A stretch of 64,000 nt of DNA from Acinetobacter albensis. Lineage in GTDB: Bacteria > Pseudomonadota > Gammaproteobacteria > Pseudomonadales > Moraxellaceae. Of the stretch, positions 1 through 8,407 are shown piece by piece. The notes below the pieces were generated by a model. The model was not told the origin of the DNA, made no database searches, and saw only the letters and a program-made list of their open reading frames with translations. Every line of letters starts with the position of its first letter. Positions within the stretch are counted from its first letter, which is position 1. The DNA lies in assembly GCF_900095025.1 (NCBI RefSeq), contig NZ_FMBK01000007.1:1-64000 (forward strand), read 5' to 3'. The translations under genes were made by a program, and so were the position numbers.

Positions 1-11
1 TCTAACATGGC

Positions 12-302
12 TTAAGTCTCCAAGGGAGTAAATTTATATGCAATGCAGTGATCATAAGGCAATTCAAGGAATAGATAAAACAGTTTGTTTTTATTATTGT
101 GATCGTATAAATAGATTAAGACGTCAGTCAATCTTTTAAGATCAGAATGTTTCTTTACAGATTTTTTTAATTGAAATATCTGATTATTCAAACGAGAACT
201 TAAGTAAAAATGGGATTTATGAGGCAGCATGCATGCTCCCCTCATCGATCCGAGATTTGTTTTACTCTCCTGTAGAACGGCAACATCTTGTTTAGATGAC
301 AT
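12..302 (-). CDS. Possible small hypothetical protein (96 aa)
   Basis: An open frame of 96 codons starts at an ATG 15 bases after the stop of the upstream membrane-protein gene and ends in TAA at 12-14. I recognise no domain. The product is basic, with a Leu/Tyr-rich stretch near the C-terminus. No clear Shine-Dalgarno sequence precedes the ATG. The frame stays open further upstream, but that part lies inside the neighbouring gene. It could be a fourth gene of the TelA operon or a chance frame. Confidence 0.25.
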   Translation of the reverse strand: MSSKQDVAVLQESKTNLGSMRGACMLPHKSHFYLSSRLNNQIFQLKKSVKKHSDLKRLTDVLIYLYDHNNKNKLFYLFLELPYDHCIAYKFTPLET

Positions 303-316
303 TTTAAATTCTAAAT

Positions 317-1237
317 CTATAAGGTTATTCGCTGTGCCACTCTTAAAATACGACTCTTTAAATGTTGCGAGAGCATAAATAAGACCGAACTTAAAATTGC
401 AGATAACACAGCAATCGCAAGAATGAATATATTGACCCAAGAACTGATCTGTTCTGCCTGATGAACTTGTTTTGATACACTCATCGCCAATGGCGTTAAT
501 GCTTTACCATAGACTTGATACTGCATGGTCCATAACTGTTCAGGTTTAAAACCATACTCAATAAACTGAGGATCAGTTTTCTCTGCTTTAACCAATGCCA
601 AAACTTGCGGAATGGCCGCATTTTTGTCTACCGGTCGATGCAACAAAGCAGCTTGCGCCAGCAAATATGCTTTTACAGGTTGATCTAAATTTGATTGTTG
701 CAAATGCTGCGCTAATTCACTTTGCTGAATGTTTTTATCATATTGAATTACTTGACTATACGCATCACTTTCATCACTTTTTAAATCATATTGTAAATAG
801 GTTAAACCTGACCAAAGTACAATAAATGCGATTAACCATCCAACAAGTTTTAAAATAAAAGACTGAAAGCGAAGATAAAAAAACTGTATTTTTTTCAAAA
901 AATGAATAACAAAAAAAGCGCCAATAAAGGAAACAAACAGCTTTAAAACCAGCCAACCAAACCAAGACAACAAATTGGTAAAATAATCGGAATGTTGACC
1001 TAATTCTGCCAGATTCGTATCTACGGCAAAAGGCATATGCAATTGTTTAAGCTCAGTGGTGACGCCAAAAAAACTATACACAAAATCATGCTGTAAAAAT
1101 AATGCGACCACTGCAGCCACAAAAATGGTGCTACTGCTGATACAGAGTAATATCAAATTACGTTGACGCTTTTTCAGCGCCACCATCCCCTCTTCAATCT
1201 GTTGCGGATTGATGGCATATTCATCTAAGCGAGACAA
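317..1237 (-). CDS. Four-helix membrane protein of the TelA operon
   Basis: Uncharacterised 306-residue inner-membrane protein. Hydrophobic segments lie near residues 27-48, 88-112, 128-148 and 265-290. A soluble region of about 115 residues, rich in Gln and charged residues, sits between the third and fourth. The start is a TTG: it is preceded by a good AGGAG ribosome-binding site about 8 bases upstream, and no ATG is better placed. It is the third gene of a minus-strand operon, 42 bases after the TelA-family gene. In Firmicutes TelA-type genes often pair with a membrane protein of the XpaC type; this protein may fill a comparable role, but I see no sequence proof. A membrane partner of the TelA protein is the most economical reading. 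Confidence 0.7.
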   Translation of the reverse strand: MSRLDEYAINPQQIEEGMVALKKRQRNLILLCISSSTIFVAAVVALFLQHDFVYSFFGVTTELKQLHMPFAVDTNLAELGQHSDYFTNLLSWFGWLVLKLFVSFIGAFFVIHFLKKIQFFYLRFQSFILKLVGWLIAFIVLWSGLTYLQYDLKSDESDAYSQVIQYDKNIQQSELAQHLQQSNLDQPVKAYLLAQAALLHRPVDKNAAIPQVLALVKAEKTDPQFIEYGFKPEQLWTMQYQVYGKALTPLAMSVSKQVHQAEQISSWVNIFILAIAVLSAILSSVLFMLSQHLKSRILRVAQRITL

Positions 1238-1279
1238 ACGGTTTCTCCTAAAAGTACACGTAAATGGCTTAAACTAATT

Positions 1280-2413
1280 CTAAGATTTATTTACTCCACT
1301 TGTGCTTGATTCTAAAACCAAATGATTTAAGTTTTCTTGTAAAGCACGTAAACGAGTGGTTGCTTCCGCACGTTTTTGCATGCCTTCTTTCTGCACTTGA
1401 ATGACGTCGTTCACTGTTTTAATGAGGGTATTTTGCACATGTTCAAGGGTTTCAATATCAATCACTGAGCGCTGGTTGGCTTTGGCAGTATCAACAGAGT
1501 TTTGATGTAACAAATCCGCATTCCGTTTTAATAACTCATTGGTTGCATCATCAATACTATTGGCCAGTTGCACACTATTTTTTTGTTCATTAAGTGAAAT
1601 CGCCAAACTAATCTGATTTTTCCAAGCAGGTAAAGTAATATTTTTAATTGCATAGAACTTATCGACCAACATCAAATTATTAGATTGAATAATTCGAATC
1701 ATGGGTAAAGTTTGCATGGCAGATTGTTGTAATACTTGCAAATCACTGACTCTTTTTTCTAAATTATTGGCCAAATGATTCAGATCATAAACTTTTTGTA
1801 CCGTTGCTTGATCTTGAGGCTGCCCAGATAAATTTGAGATATCATGTTGAATTTCTTGTTCCTTTAATTTTCCAGCTGCAATATAAATCCCGAGCTGTTT
1901 ATATTCGTCCTGAACACCATGAAACATTTTATCTAAGGTATCTACCCGTGCTTTTAAACCTGTTTGCGACGTTTCAATTTCTTTCACTAAGACATCAATT
2001 TGCTCTTTGGTGCTACTGAAATGTTGATCGAAATTTTGCTTGGCACCTTTCATTTTATTGATTAGACCACCAAAAAATCCCGAACTTTTCTTTTTATTCA
2101 AAATGCTTTGGGTATTTAATTGTTGAGCAACTTGAACCACTTGATTGAGCTTTTGTCCTGTCGTATCCAAATCTTTATTTTGCACCAGATCTAACAGTTC
2201 ATCGGTATAGGTTGAGGTTTTCGTAGCAATATTTTTACCATATTCAGCCACAGCATTATGATTCATTACTGCCAATTCTTTATGCGCATTCATCACTTCA
2301 TTAAAATCTGAATCTTGCAAACCAATTTCTTGTAAATTCAATTGCTGATATTTTTGTTGCACGCCATCATGTGGAGTGTGTTTGGCTAAATCTTTCTGTT
2401 CAAAATCGGTCAT
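1280..2413 (-). CDS. TelA-family toxic anion resistance protein
   Basis: This 377-residue protein has the composition and layout of the TelA/KlaA/YaaN family: predicted almost wholly helical and coiled-coil, with no signal peptide. A glycine-rich segment near residues 112-121 (SGFFGGLINK) is followed by long amphipathic helices and a conserved-looking central part around LPMIRIIQSNNLMLVDKF. Family members are linked to tellurite or other toxic-anion resistance and envelope stress, but the biochemical function is not established. It lies between two uncharacterised genes in one operon, 18 bases after the upstream gene and 42 before the downstream one. No ter genes are visible nearby, so real tellurite resistance should not be assumed. 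Confidence 0.85.
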   Translation of the reverse strand: MTDFEQKDLAKHTPHDGVQQKYQQLNLQEIGLQDSDFNEVMNAHKELAVMNHNAVAEYGKNIATKTSTYTDELLDLVQNKDLDTTGQKLNQVVQVAQQLNTQSILNKKKSSGFFGGLINKMKGAKQNFDQHFSSTKEQIDVLVKEIETSQTGLKARVDTLDKMFHGVQDEYKQLGIYIAAGKLKEQEIQHDISNLSGQPQDQATVQKVYDLNHLANNLEKRVSDLQVLQQSAMQTLPMIRIIQSNNLMLVDKFYAIKNITLPAWKNQISLAISLNEQKNSVQLANSIDDATNELLKRNADLLHQNSVDTAKANQRSVIDIETLEHVQNTLIKTVNDVIQVQKEGMQKRAEATTRLRALQENLNHLVLESSTSGVNKS

Positions 2414-2431
2414 GATTCACCTAAAAAATAA

Positions 2432-3223
2432 TTAATGTGTTGGTTTCTGTAGCGATTTTTTTAAAGTGAGAATGAGTTTTTCTCGACTATTATCTAACTT
2501 TTGCAATTCATTTGTCGAATCACTTTGACTGCTTTGTTTAACATGATATTGCCAAGCAGGGATCAATACTTGTTCAGCTTCTTTAAAACGATCTAACAAT
2601 GTAAATGATAGTTGTTGAGATAACTGCATTTGTGTAATTGCAATATCATTACTGCTCTGCAAAGTTTGTAAGGTATTAATTTTTTTAGATAATCTCTCTA
2701 AAAAATGATCTAATGGATGCTGATTTTTAACGAAATTTGGGTATTCTTGCAAAAATGCCTGAGCTGCAAAAATATGTTTTGCCATGTTTTCACGATGTCC
2801 AAGCAGTTGCTGAAAACGCGATTGCGACTTCTGAATTTCAATCTGTAATTTTTGGCTTAAATGATTGGCACGTTTTAAGAGTTGATCCAGATGATTGTAA
2901 TACTCAACTTGCCCAGAGCCATATTCTAAATCGATTCCCATCCATTTTTGTAACGCATTAAATTTACGCTTTTTTAAATATTTTTTTGAATCTGCTAGTG
3001 ATTGAATAATCTGTTCAATGGTGGCACTCAATTGCTGTGTTAGATGAGGATCTACTCCATTTAGTAACACGGCTTGAGCTTGAATGATGGCATCCGCATA
3101 ATGGTTTAAGCGCGATTGATCATTCAGCAACGGCAATAAATCATGACGTTGAATTGTGAGAAGTTCAGCTTGGTCGATCTCCATTTCAGCCAAAGGCACC
3201 AAAACATTCATCTGTGACATCAT
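2432..3223 (-). CDS. Uncharacterised coiled-coil protein, first gene of the TelA operon
   Basis: A 263-residue soluble, helix-rich protein with many Gln, Leu and Lys residues and no membrane segment or signal peptide. I recognise no catalytic motif. Its composition (repeated QLSQ and LQKS-type heptads) resembles that of the TelA-family product encoded 18 bases downstream, so it may be a diverged relative or a binding partner. The start is one of two adjacent Met codons (3223 or 3220). It is the promoter-proximal gene of the operon. A short structural role with the TelA protein at the membrane is inferred only from linkage. Confidence 0.65.
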   Translation of the reverse strand: MMSQMNVLVPLAEMEIDQAELLTIQRHDLLPLLNDQSRLNHYADAIIQAQAVLLNGVDPHLTQQLSATIEQIIQSLADSKKYLKKRKFNALQKWMGIDLEYGSGQVEYYNHLDQLLKRANHLSQKLQIEIQKSQSRFQQLLGHRENMAKHIFAAQAFLQEYPNFVKNQHPLDHFLERLSKKINTLQTLQSSNDIAITQMQLSQQLSFTLLDRFKEAEQVLIPAWQYHVKQSSQSDSTNELQKLDNSREKLILTLKKSLQKPTH

Positions 3224-3817
3224 ATTAGAAACTCAATAAAATCATTTTTATAGTAAGACTTTCATACACAATATCATGTAGTGTTTTGCAATTTTAATGC
3301 ATATTTATATTTAAAAAAATATGTTTGATTTGATTCTTAACCAGTCAAAACTTGAGACCTCATTTTTTATAGCTTTACTATTTTATCAATCATTTCCATG
3401 CCAATTAGAACCAAAACATTAACACCTTACTCAAATAAAATAAAAGCGCCTCAATAATCTTTTTATTTTTAAAATTTCATCAGGTAATTTAAAAATACTT
3501 AAATAAAAAAAATCACTCATATTTTCAAATTTTTTATTTTTCTGCATTCATATACTCCCTTCAAAGACTGTTTAAAAAAACTATCAAGTAAGACTAAAGA
3601 ATTATTTTATGCATTTTTTGCATGAAAAATTTAATTTTTGCATTGTCGTTTTTTCTTAAAAAAAGTGACACTGGCGCAGTTCATCGTTAGATCGATGCTT
3701 TTGTACACACTTTCTGGATGAAAGTTTGCATCATGCACTCAACACGGAATGTCATCAACGTCTTTGTATTAAAGAAACTAAGTTGATGAAAACAAGATAA
3801 TAGAAGGAACTGTTTTT
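3224..3817. other. Long AT-rich intergenic region with divergent promoters
   Basis: Nearly 600 bases separate the TelA operon from the symporter gene. I find no convincing gene in it. It must hold promoters for both directions. The right half carries several TGCAT/ATGCA motifs: the perfect palindrome at 3609-3623, a TGCAT-C-ATGCA palindrome at 3727-3737 and a single TGCAT near 3638. A ribosome-binding site (GAAGGAAC) sits just before the symporter start. Confidence 0.6.
3609..3623. promoter_or_regulatory. Candidate LysR-type operator upstream of the symporter
   Basis: ATGCATTTTTTGCAT is a 5+5+5 inverted repeat and fits the T-N11-A form of LysR-family boxes. Its exact reverse complement occurs at 6358-6372, between the lysR gene and aspA. 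Two perfect copies at the two promoters of one metabolic module point to the LysR protein encoded at 5426-6316 as the common regulator. Binding is inferred. Confidence 0.6.
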
Positions 3818-5110
3818 ATGAATCAAAAAAAACTGCTGAAGTATATTTTGATTGCGATGGTATCGGGAATTTTAATTGGTTGGGTATGCCACTATGCTTT
3901 AACTCCCTTACAAGCTACGAATATTGCCTCTTATTTTAAGATTATTACCGATGTATTCTTAAGATTAATTAAAATGATTATCGCACCTTTGGTTTTTGCC
4001 ACGATTGTCTCGGGCATCATTTCGATGGGTAAATCGACTTCTTTAGGTTCTATTACCTTAAAAGCAATGAGTTGGTTTATTGGTGCCTCCCTGATTTCAC
4101 TCTTATTGGGCATGGGATTGGCCAATTTATTTCAGCCGGGTGCTGGAATGAACTTAATTATTCCAAAAGAGGCTGTAGATATAGGCGTAAGTGCCACCAG
4201 TTTAAGTCTGCAAACATTTATCACGCATATTTTCCCGCGTAGTTTTGCAGAAGCGATGGCAAATAATGAAATTTTACAGATCTTAATTTTTGCTATTTTC
4301 TTCGGTTCAGCACTTGCGTATGTGCAGCATCAAAGTGAAGCAACTGTGATTGGTAAAATCATTGATGAACTTTGCCGCGTCATGTTCCGTATCACCGATT
4401 ATGTGATGGCTTTGGCACCGATTGCCGTTTTTGCTGCAATTGCTTCAGCTATTACGGTTCAAGGGCCTCAGTTAATTATCGATTACAGTATTTTCATTGG
4501 TGAATTTTATATTGGCTTATTCATTCTTTGGACTATTTTGATTGGTTTTGGTTATATTTTCCTGAAAAAAGATATTTTCCGCTTAATGCGCTTCGTTCGT
4601 GAACCAACCATGCTGGCTTTTGCTACAGCGAGCAGCGAATCCGCTTATCCTAAAACCATGGATGCCTTGAACAAGTTTGGCGTACCTAAACGTATCACCA
4701 GTTTTGTCTTGCCATTAGGCTATTCTTTCAATCTAGATGGTTCAATGATGTACATGGCGTTTGCCGTATTATTCATTGCACAAGCCTACAACATTGATTT
4801 AAGTTTCGGACAACAAGCATTAATTCTATTTACACTGATGATTACCAGTAAAGGCATTGCAGGTGTTTCACGTGCCTCAATTGTGGTGATTGCCTCTACA
4901 CTTGCGATGTTCAAGTTGCCAGAAGCCGGTATTTTACTCATTCTTGCGATTGATCAATTCTTAGATATGGGTCGTACTGCAACCAATGTGATTGGCAACA
5001 GTATCGCCACCGCAGTTATTGCACGAACAGAAGGCGATAAGCATGGTGTCCCTGAAGAAGAAGCTGTAGAAGCGCTTGTTCCCGTCAATCGCTTAGCAGA
5101 TAATAGTTAA
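3818..5110 (+). CDS. Dicarboxylate/amino-acid:cation symporter (SDF family)
   Basis: This 430-residue protein belongs to the DAACS (GltP/DctA/GltPh) family, which imports acidic amino acids or C4-dicarboxylates with H+ or Na+. Family signatures are visible: an N-terminal helix set containing the LIKMIIAPLVFATI segment, the serine-rich re-entrant loop ATASSESAYPK, the MTSKGIAGVSRAS segment (second re-entrant loop), and the helix-8 binding motif DQFLDMGRTATNVIGNS. The length is normal for the family. The RTATNV motif is closer to the amino-acid-type members than to DctA. Linkage to aspartate ammonia-lyase makes aspartate the likeliest substrate, with fumarate or succinate as alternatives. A good ribosome-binding site precedes the ATG, and a strong terminator follows the gene. 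Confidence 0.88.
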   Translation: MNQKKLLKYILIAMVSGILIGWVCHYALTPLQATNIASYFKIITDVFLRLIKMIIAPLVFATIVSGIISMGKSTSLGSITLKAMSWFIGASLISLLLGMGLANLFQPGAGMNLIIPKEAVDIGVSATSLSLQTFITHIFPRSFAEAMANNEILQILIFAIFFGSALAYVQHQSEATVIGKIIDELCRVMFRITDYVMALAPIAVFAAIASAITVQGPQLIIDYSIFIGEFYIGLFILWTILIGFGYIFLKKDIFRLMRFVREPTMLAFATASSESAYPKTMDALNKFGVPKRITSFVLPLGYSFNLDGSMMYMAFAVLFIAQAYNIDLSFGQQALILFTLMITSKGIAGVSRASIVVIASTLAMFKLPEAGILLILAIDQFLDMGRTATNVIGNSIATAVIARTEGDKHGVPEEEAVEALVPVNRLADNS

Positions 5111-5161
5111 TTGTCTTAATCTCTGTTTATAAATTCTCTTCAAATAATAATCATAGAATAT

Positions 5162-5220
5162 GACCATTTAAAGAGTGATGAATATTTTAAGCTCATCATC
5201 TTTTTAAATGGTCATTTTTT
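5162..5220 (+). terminator. Terminator after the symporter gene
   Basis: A long inverted repeat (GACCATTTAAA ... TTTAAATGGTC, with TGATGA pairing TCATCA inside) is followed by a run of six T. It lies 50 bases after the symporter stop codon. The rest of the stretch to 5425 is AT-rich and I see nothing else in it except the lysR terminator. Confidence 0.8.
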
Positions 5221-5370
5221 CTTGCATTAAGCATTATAATTAAAAAAATTATTATAATAATATCAATCACTCTAAATAACTTAAATCCAATATAAATAAG
5301 TCTATTCAAATAACAAAAATCATGCAAAATAAATATAAAATTTAAACTATAATTACTGACCTTTTAAATA

Positions 5371-5397
5371 AAAAAAGAGCAAAAAACATGCTCTCTT
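5371..5397 (-). terminator. Terminator of the LysR gene
   Basis: On the minus strand GAGCA pairs with TGCTC across a T-rich loop and is followed by seven T. It lies about 30 bases beyond the lysR stop codon. Confidence 0.65.
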
Positions 5398-5425
5398 AAA
5401 ATATAAATATTAGATCAATAAAATT

Positions 5426-6316
5426 TTATTTTCCTTGTTCATGAACCAAGGTATTCCAAATATAATTAATCCTTTTTGAAACGATCATTTCACGTCGAAT
5501 AATATAGACATCTTGGAAAAAATTATATTTCTGCGTATCCAATACCTTCAATTTATTTTCTTTAATCTCTTTTTCGACTAACAATTTAGGTAACCAAGCA
5601 ATACCTAGACCTTGTAAAACCAATTCTTTTAAATCACCTGCATTATCTGTTTCATATAAAATTCGATAATCTAATTTATTTTCAATTACTTCATCTACAC
5701 ATTTTCTTAAATAGGCTTGTTTACTATACGCCAATAAGGGAAAAGGTTGATCTAAAGAATATTTTTGCTCCTCCTCATTGACTAGGGTGACAGGCAATAC
5801 TTCCATTTCAACAATTTTGTGATAAACAAAAAAATCAAGATCGAATTGTTGTAACGTTTTTTGGTCACAGTAACAAATTAAAAAATCACATGAACCATCT
5901 TTAAGTAAACGCATGCCCTGTTTTGCATTTGATGCAATAATTTCTAATTTTAAATCTTCAATATCTGTAGATAATGGATGAATAAATTGTGGGAAAAACT
6001 GTGTGGTCAATGAATGAGAAACTGCAAATTTAATTGTTAATTCATTGTTCTTAATATTTTTTTCTAAATATTTTATGGTGGTCAATAATTGGCTTTGTAT
6101 GTTTTTTGCAGATGCTAATAATACTTGTCCAGCATCAGTGAAATCGATATTTTTACTATACCTTTTCAGAATTTGAAAACCCAATGCCGTTTCAATATTC
6201 TGTATTCTACGGGTAAAGGCAGACTGTGTGACGTGGCGCATTTCTGCCGCTTGGGAAATAGATTTTTCTTGCTCTAACGCAAGTAAGTCCTCAATCCATC
6301 GAATTTCCAATGTCAT
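5426..6316 (-). CDS. LysR-family transcriptional regulator of the aspartate module
   Basis: A 296-residue LysR-type regulator. The N-terminal winged helix-turn-helix covers about residues 5-64, with the typical pattern SISQAAEMRHVTQSAFTRRIQNIE followed by LGFQILKR. The rest is a periplasmic-binding-protein-like effector domain. The ATG is preceded by AAAGGATAAG, a good ribosome-binding site. The gene is divergent from aspA, the classic arrangement in which such a regulator controls the neighbouring gene and itself. The shared palindrome at 3609 and 6358 suggests that it also controls the symporter. The inducer is probably aspartate or a related dicarboxylate; this is inferred from the target genes only. 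Confidence 0.88.
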   Translation of the reverse strand: MTLEIRWIEDLLALEQEKSISQAAEMRHVTQSAFTRRIQNIETALGFQILKRYSKNIDFTDAGQVLLASAKNIQSQLLTTIKYLEKNIKNNELTIKFAVSHSLTTQFFPQFIHPLSTDIEDLKLEIIASNAKQGMRLLKDGSCDFLICYCDQKTLQQFDLDFFVYHKIVEMEVLPVTLVNEEEQKYSLDQPFPLLAYSKQAYLRKCVDEVIENKLDYRILYETDNAGDLKELVLQGLGIAWLPKLLVEKEIKENKLKVLDTQKYNFFQDVYIIRREMIVSKRINYIWNTLVHEQGK

Positions 6317-6357
6317 GACTTATCCTTTATTGATACATTTACAGATTATAATCTATT

Positions 6358-6372
6358 ATGCAAAAAATGCAT
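6358..6372. promoter_or_regulatory. Candidate LysR-type operator in the lysR-aspA intergenic region
   Basis: ATGCAAAAAATGCAT, the exact reverse complement of the palindrome at 3609-3623, has T-N11-A form. It lies 42 bases from the lysR start and 79 bases before the aspA start, where an activating LysR box is expected. A further overlapping TGCATGCA continues to 6375. Confidence 0.6.
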
Positions 6373-6450
6373 GCAGTAATATCTTTTTACATTAGAAAAA
6401 AAACAATCAACGCTCTAATATAAATTAATGGTTAATTAGAGTCGATTAAA

Positions 6451-7866
6451 ATGAATATTATGATTAGTACGCGCACTGAAAAAGATTTACTGGGTTATAA
6501 AGAAATCCCTTCTCATTGTTATTATGGCGTACAAACGTTAAGAGCTTTAGAAAATTTTAATTTAAGTCAAAGTAAATTAAACCATTTCCCTATTTTCATT
6601 AAAGCACTTGCTATGGTTAAATCTGCCTGTGCACATGCCAACTTTAAACTAAATAAATTAGAAGAAAATAAAAACAATGCGATTCAATTTGCGTGTCAAC
6701 AGCTTTTAAATGATTTACATCACGATCAATTTCCAATTGATATGATTCAAGGTGGTGCAGGTACTTCAACCAATATGAATATAAATGAAGTCATTGCAAA
6801 TATTGGTTTAGAATATTTAGAACATGCTAAAGGTGAATATCAATATTTACATCCAAATAACGATGTTAATATGTCTCAGTCTACAAATGATGTTTATCCA
6901 ACAGCGATCAAAGTCGGTTTAATTGCTGCAATAGCACAATTAAATACTCCATTTGAACAACTTATTCAAAGTTTTAAATTTAAGTCAGATGAGTTTTCTG
7001 ATATTTTAAAAATGGGTCGTACTCAATTACAAGATGCTGTACCAATGACTTTAGGTCAAGAATTTGGTGCTTTTGCAAACACACTACAAAATGACTTGAA
7101 TAAATTGAATCAAATTATGCCAGATGCTTTAAGTGTGGTGAATTTGGGCGGGACTGCAATTGGAACAGGGATTAATACAGAAGCTCAATATCGTGAATAT
7201 GCAATTGCCTCATTATCAGAAATTACGCAACGAAATATTAGTAGCGCACCAGATTTAATTGAAGCGACTTCAGATATGGGCGATTTCGTTTTATTATCTA
7301 GTTTATTAAAGCGTACAGCTACTAAACTCTCAAAAATTGCAAACGATTTACGTTTATTATCGAGCGGTCCTCGAACAGGTTTAAATGAAATTCATTTAGA
7401 AGCGCGTCAACCAGGCAGTTCAATTATGCCGGGTAAGGTTAATCCAGTAATTCCTGAAGCAATGAACTTGGTGTGTTATCAAGTTATTGCCAATGATTTG
7501 GCCATTACTTTAGCAGCAGAAGCCGGTCAATTACAGTTAAACGCTATGGAGCCTTTAATCGCTTTCAAACTTTTTGAATCTATTGAATTGTTAGGTAAAG
7601 CAATGCAAATGTTCCAACTTAAATGTATTGAAAATATTCGCGCCAATACTGCTCATTGTAAGCAATTGGTTGAAAATTCAATCGGTATCATTACTGCACT
7701 TAATCCCTACTTGGGCTATGAAACAACAACACGTATTGCAAAACTGGCGAATGAATCGGGTCAAAGCGTTTTAGCTTTAATTAAAGCAGAAAACTTACTT
7801 TCTGATCAAATTTTATCAGATGTTTTAGCAGTGAATAATATGGTGCAACCAAAGCAGTGTGCTTAA
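6451..7866 (+). CDS. aspA: Aspartate ammonia-lyase
   Basis: This 471-residue member of the fumarase/aspartase superfamily converts L-aspartate to fumarate and ammonia. Visible signatures are the N-terminal EKDLLGYKEIPSHCYYGVQT region, GGAGTSTNMNINEV (substrate loop), NDVNMSQSTNDVYP, GRTQLQDAVPMTLGQEF and the superfamily signature GSSIMPGKVNPVIPE (from about residue 322), which carries the catalytic serine loop. Class II fumarase shares these motifs, but the start of the protein and the neighbouring symporter favour aspartase. A second Met at 6460 is an alternative start. It forms a single transcription unit, divergent from lysR, closed by a terminator. Confidence 0.9.
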   Translation: MNIMISTRTEKDLLGYKEIPSHCYYGVQTLRALENFNLSQSKLNHFPIFIKALAMVKSACAHANFKLNKLEENKNNAIQFACQQLLNDLHHDQFPIDMIQGGAGTSTNMNINEVIANIGLEYLEHAKGEYQYLHPNNDVNMSQSTNDVYPTAIKVGLIAAIAQLNTPFEQLIQSFKFKSDEFSDILKMGRTQLQDAVPMTLGQEFGAFANTLQNDLNKLNQIMPDALSVVNLGGTAIGTGINTEAQYREYAIASLSEITQRNISSAPDLIEATSDMGDFVLLSSLLKRTATKLSKIANDLRLLSSGPRTGLNEIHLEARQPGSSIMPGKVNPVIPEAMNLVCYQVIANDLAITLAAEAGQLQLNAMEPLIAFKLFESIELLGKAMQMFQLKCIENIRANTAHCKQLVENSIGIITALNPYLGYETTTRIAKLANESGQSVLALIKAENLLSDQILSDVLAVNNMVQPKQCA

Positions 7867-7910
7867 GGCTAAACTTCTTACTTAAAATCTGAATGATTTT
7901 ATTTAAAAAA

Positions 7911-7938
7911 GGAACCGATTTATTTGGTTCCTTTTTTT
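7911..7938 (+). terminator. Terminator after aspA
   Basis: GGAACC pairs with GGTTCC around a 9-base loop and is followed by seven T, about 45 bases past the aspA stop. Confidence 0.85.
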
Positions 7939-8014
7939 ATTTTCCATTCTTGTTAACTTAAATTAAATTTTATCCACCTTATAAAACTATTTAATTCCCA
8001 AGAAAATAGCTCTA

Positions 8015-8044
8015 ACAAAAAACCCACTTCATTGAGTGGGTTTT
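8015..8044 (-). terminator. Displaced native terminator of tRNA-Val
   Basis: On the minus strand AACCCACT pairs with AGTGGGTT around a six-base loop and is followed by a T run. It lies just outside the left attachment repeat. Joining the two attachment repeats would put it about 25 bases after the CCA end of the tRNA-Val gene, so it is probably the original terminator of that tRNA, now separated from it by the 10-kb island. Confidence 0.6.
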
Positions 8045-8069
8045 ATTATGTTGATTAATCAACGAATTC

Positions 8070-8084
8070 TGGTAGGTATAAGCA
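8070..8084. repeat. Left attachment site (attL), 15-bp direct repeat
   Basis: TGGTAGGTATAAGCA here matches positions 18154-18168 exactly, and identity stops on both sides. It duplicates the last 15 bases of the tRNA-Val gene, as expected after site-specific integration at a tRNA 3' end. Confidence 0.85.
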
Positions 8085-8143
8085 CTACCGAACAAAACAT
8101 TAAATAATTGTTTTTAAATGATTTTTATAAAACAAATGATTTT

Positions 8144-8163
8144 GTGATACATACAGTGATACA
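8144..8163 (+). repeat. Pair of GTGATACA repeats, candidate integrase arm sites (left)
   Basis: GTGATACA occurs at 8144-8151 and again at 8156-8163, 12 bases apart. The right end of the island has the same core (ATGATACA) twice with the same 12-base spacing at 18011-18030. Matching short direct repeats inside both ends fit arm-type binding sites of a tyrosine integrase. Confidence 0.5.
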
Positions 8164-8309
8164 AATAAATATCTATTACAATAGCTTTTATTCCGAGGGT
8201 TGGAACCAAATAAATAACATATAATATTGTTTATTATAGTTTTTTAATTTAATAAATTTAAAAAAGTGCTTATTAAGGTGCTTATTTAATTTTATTCAAG
8301 CAACTGTTT

Positions 8310-8338
8310 TTGAAGAATTTAGATTAAAATGATATAGT
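8310..8338 (+). promoter_or_regulatory. Candidate promoter of the radical SAM/SDR cassette
   Basis: TTGAAG and TATAGT are separated by 17 bases, about 70 bases before the radical SAM start codon. Apart from this and the repeats at 8144-8163 I see nothing in the stretch 8085-8407. Confidence 0.45.
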
Positions 8339-8407
8339 AAACAAAATGATAATATAGTATCTTTAGAAGCAATTTTATTTCATGAAAGTAAATTTTAGCC
8401 TCTAAAT

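Noticed and set aside
12..440. A 142-codon minus-strand frame at the left edge
   Set aside because: Its first 46 codons lie inside the end of the membrane-protein gene at 317-1237 in another frame. Only the part from the ATG at 302 is kept, with low confidence.
6451..7866. aspA gene as class II fumarase (fumC)
   Set aside because: The superfamily motifs are shared, but the N-terminus and linkage to an acidic amino acid symporter fit aspartase better.
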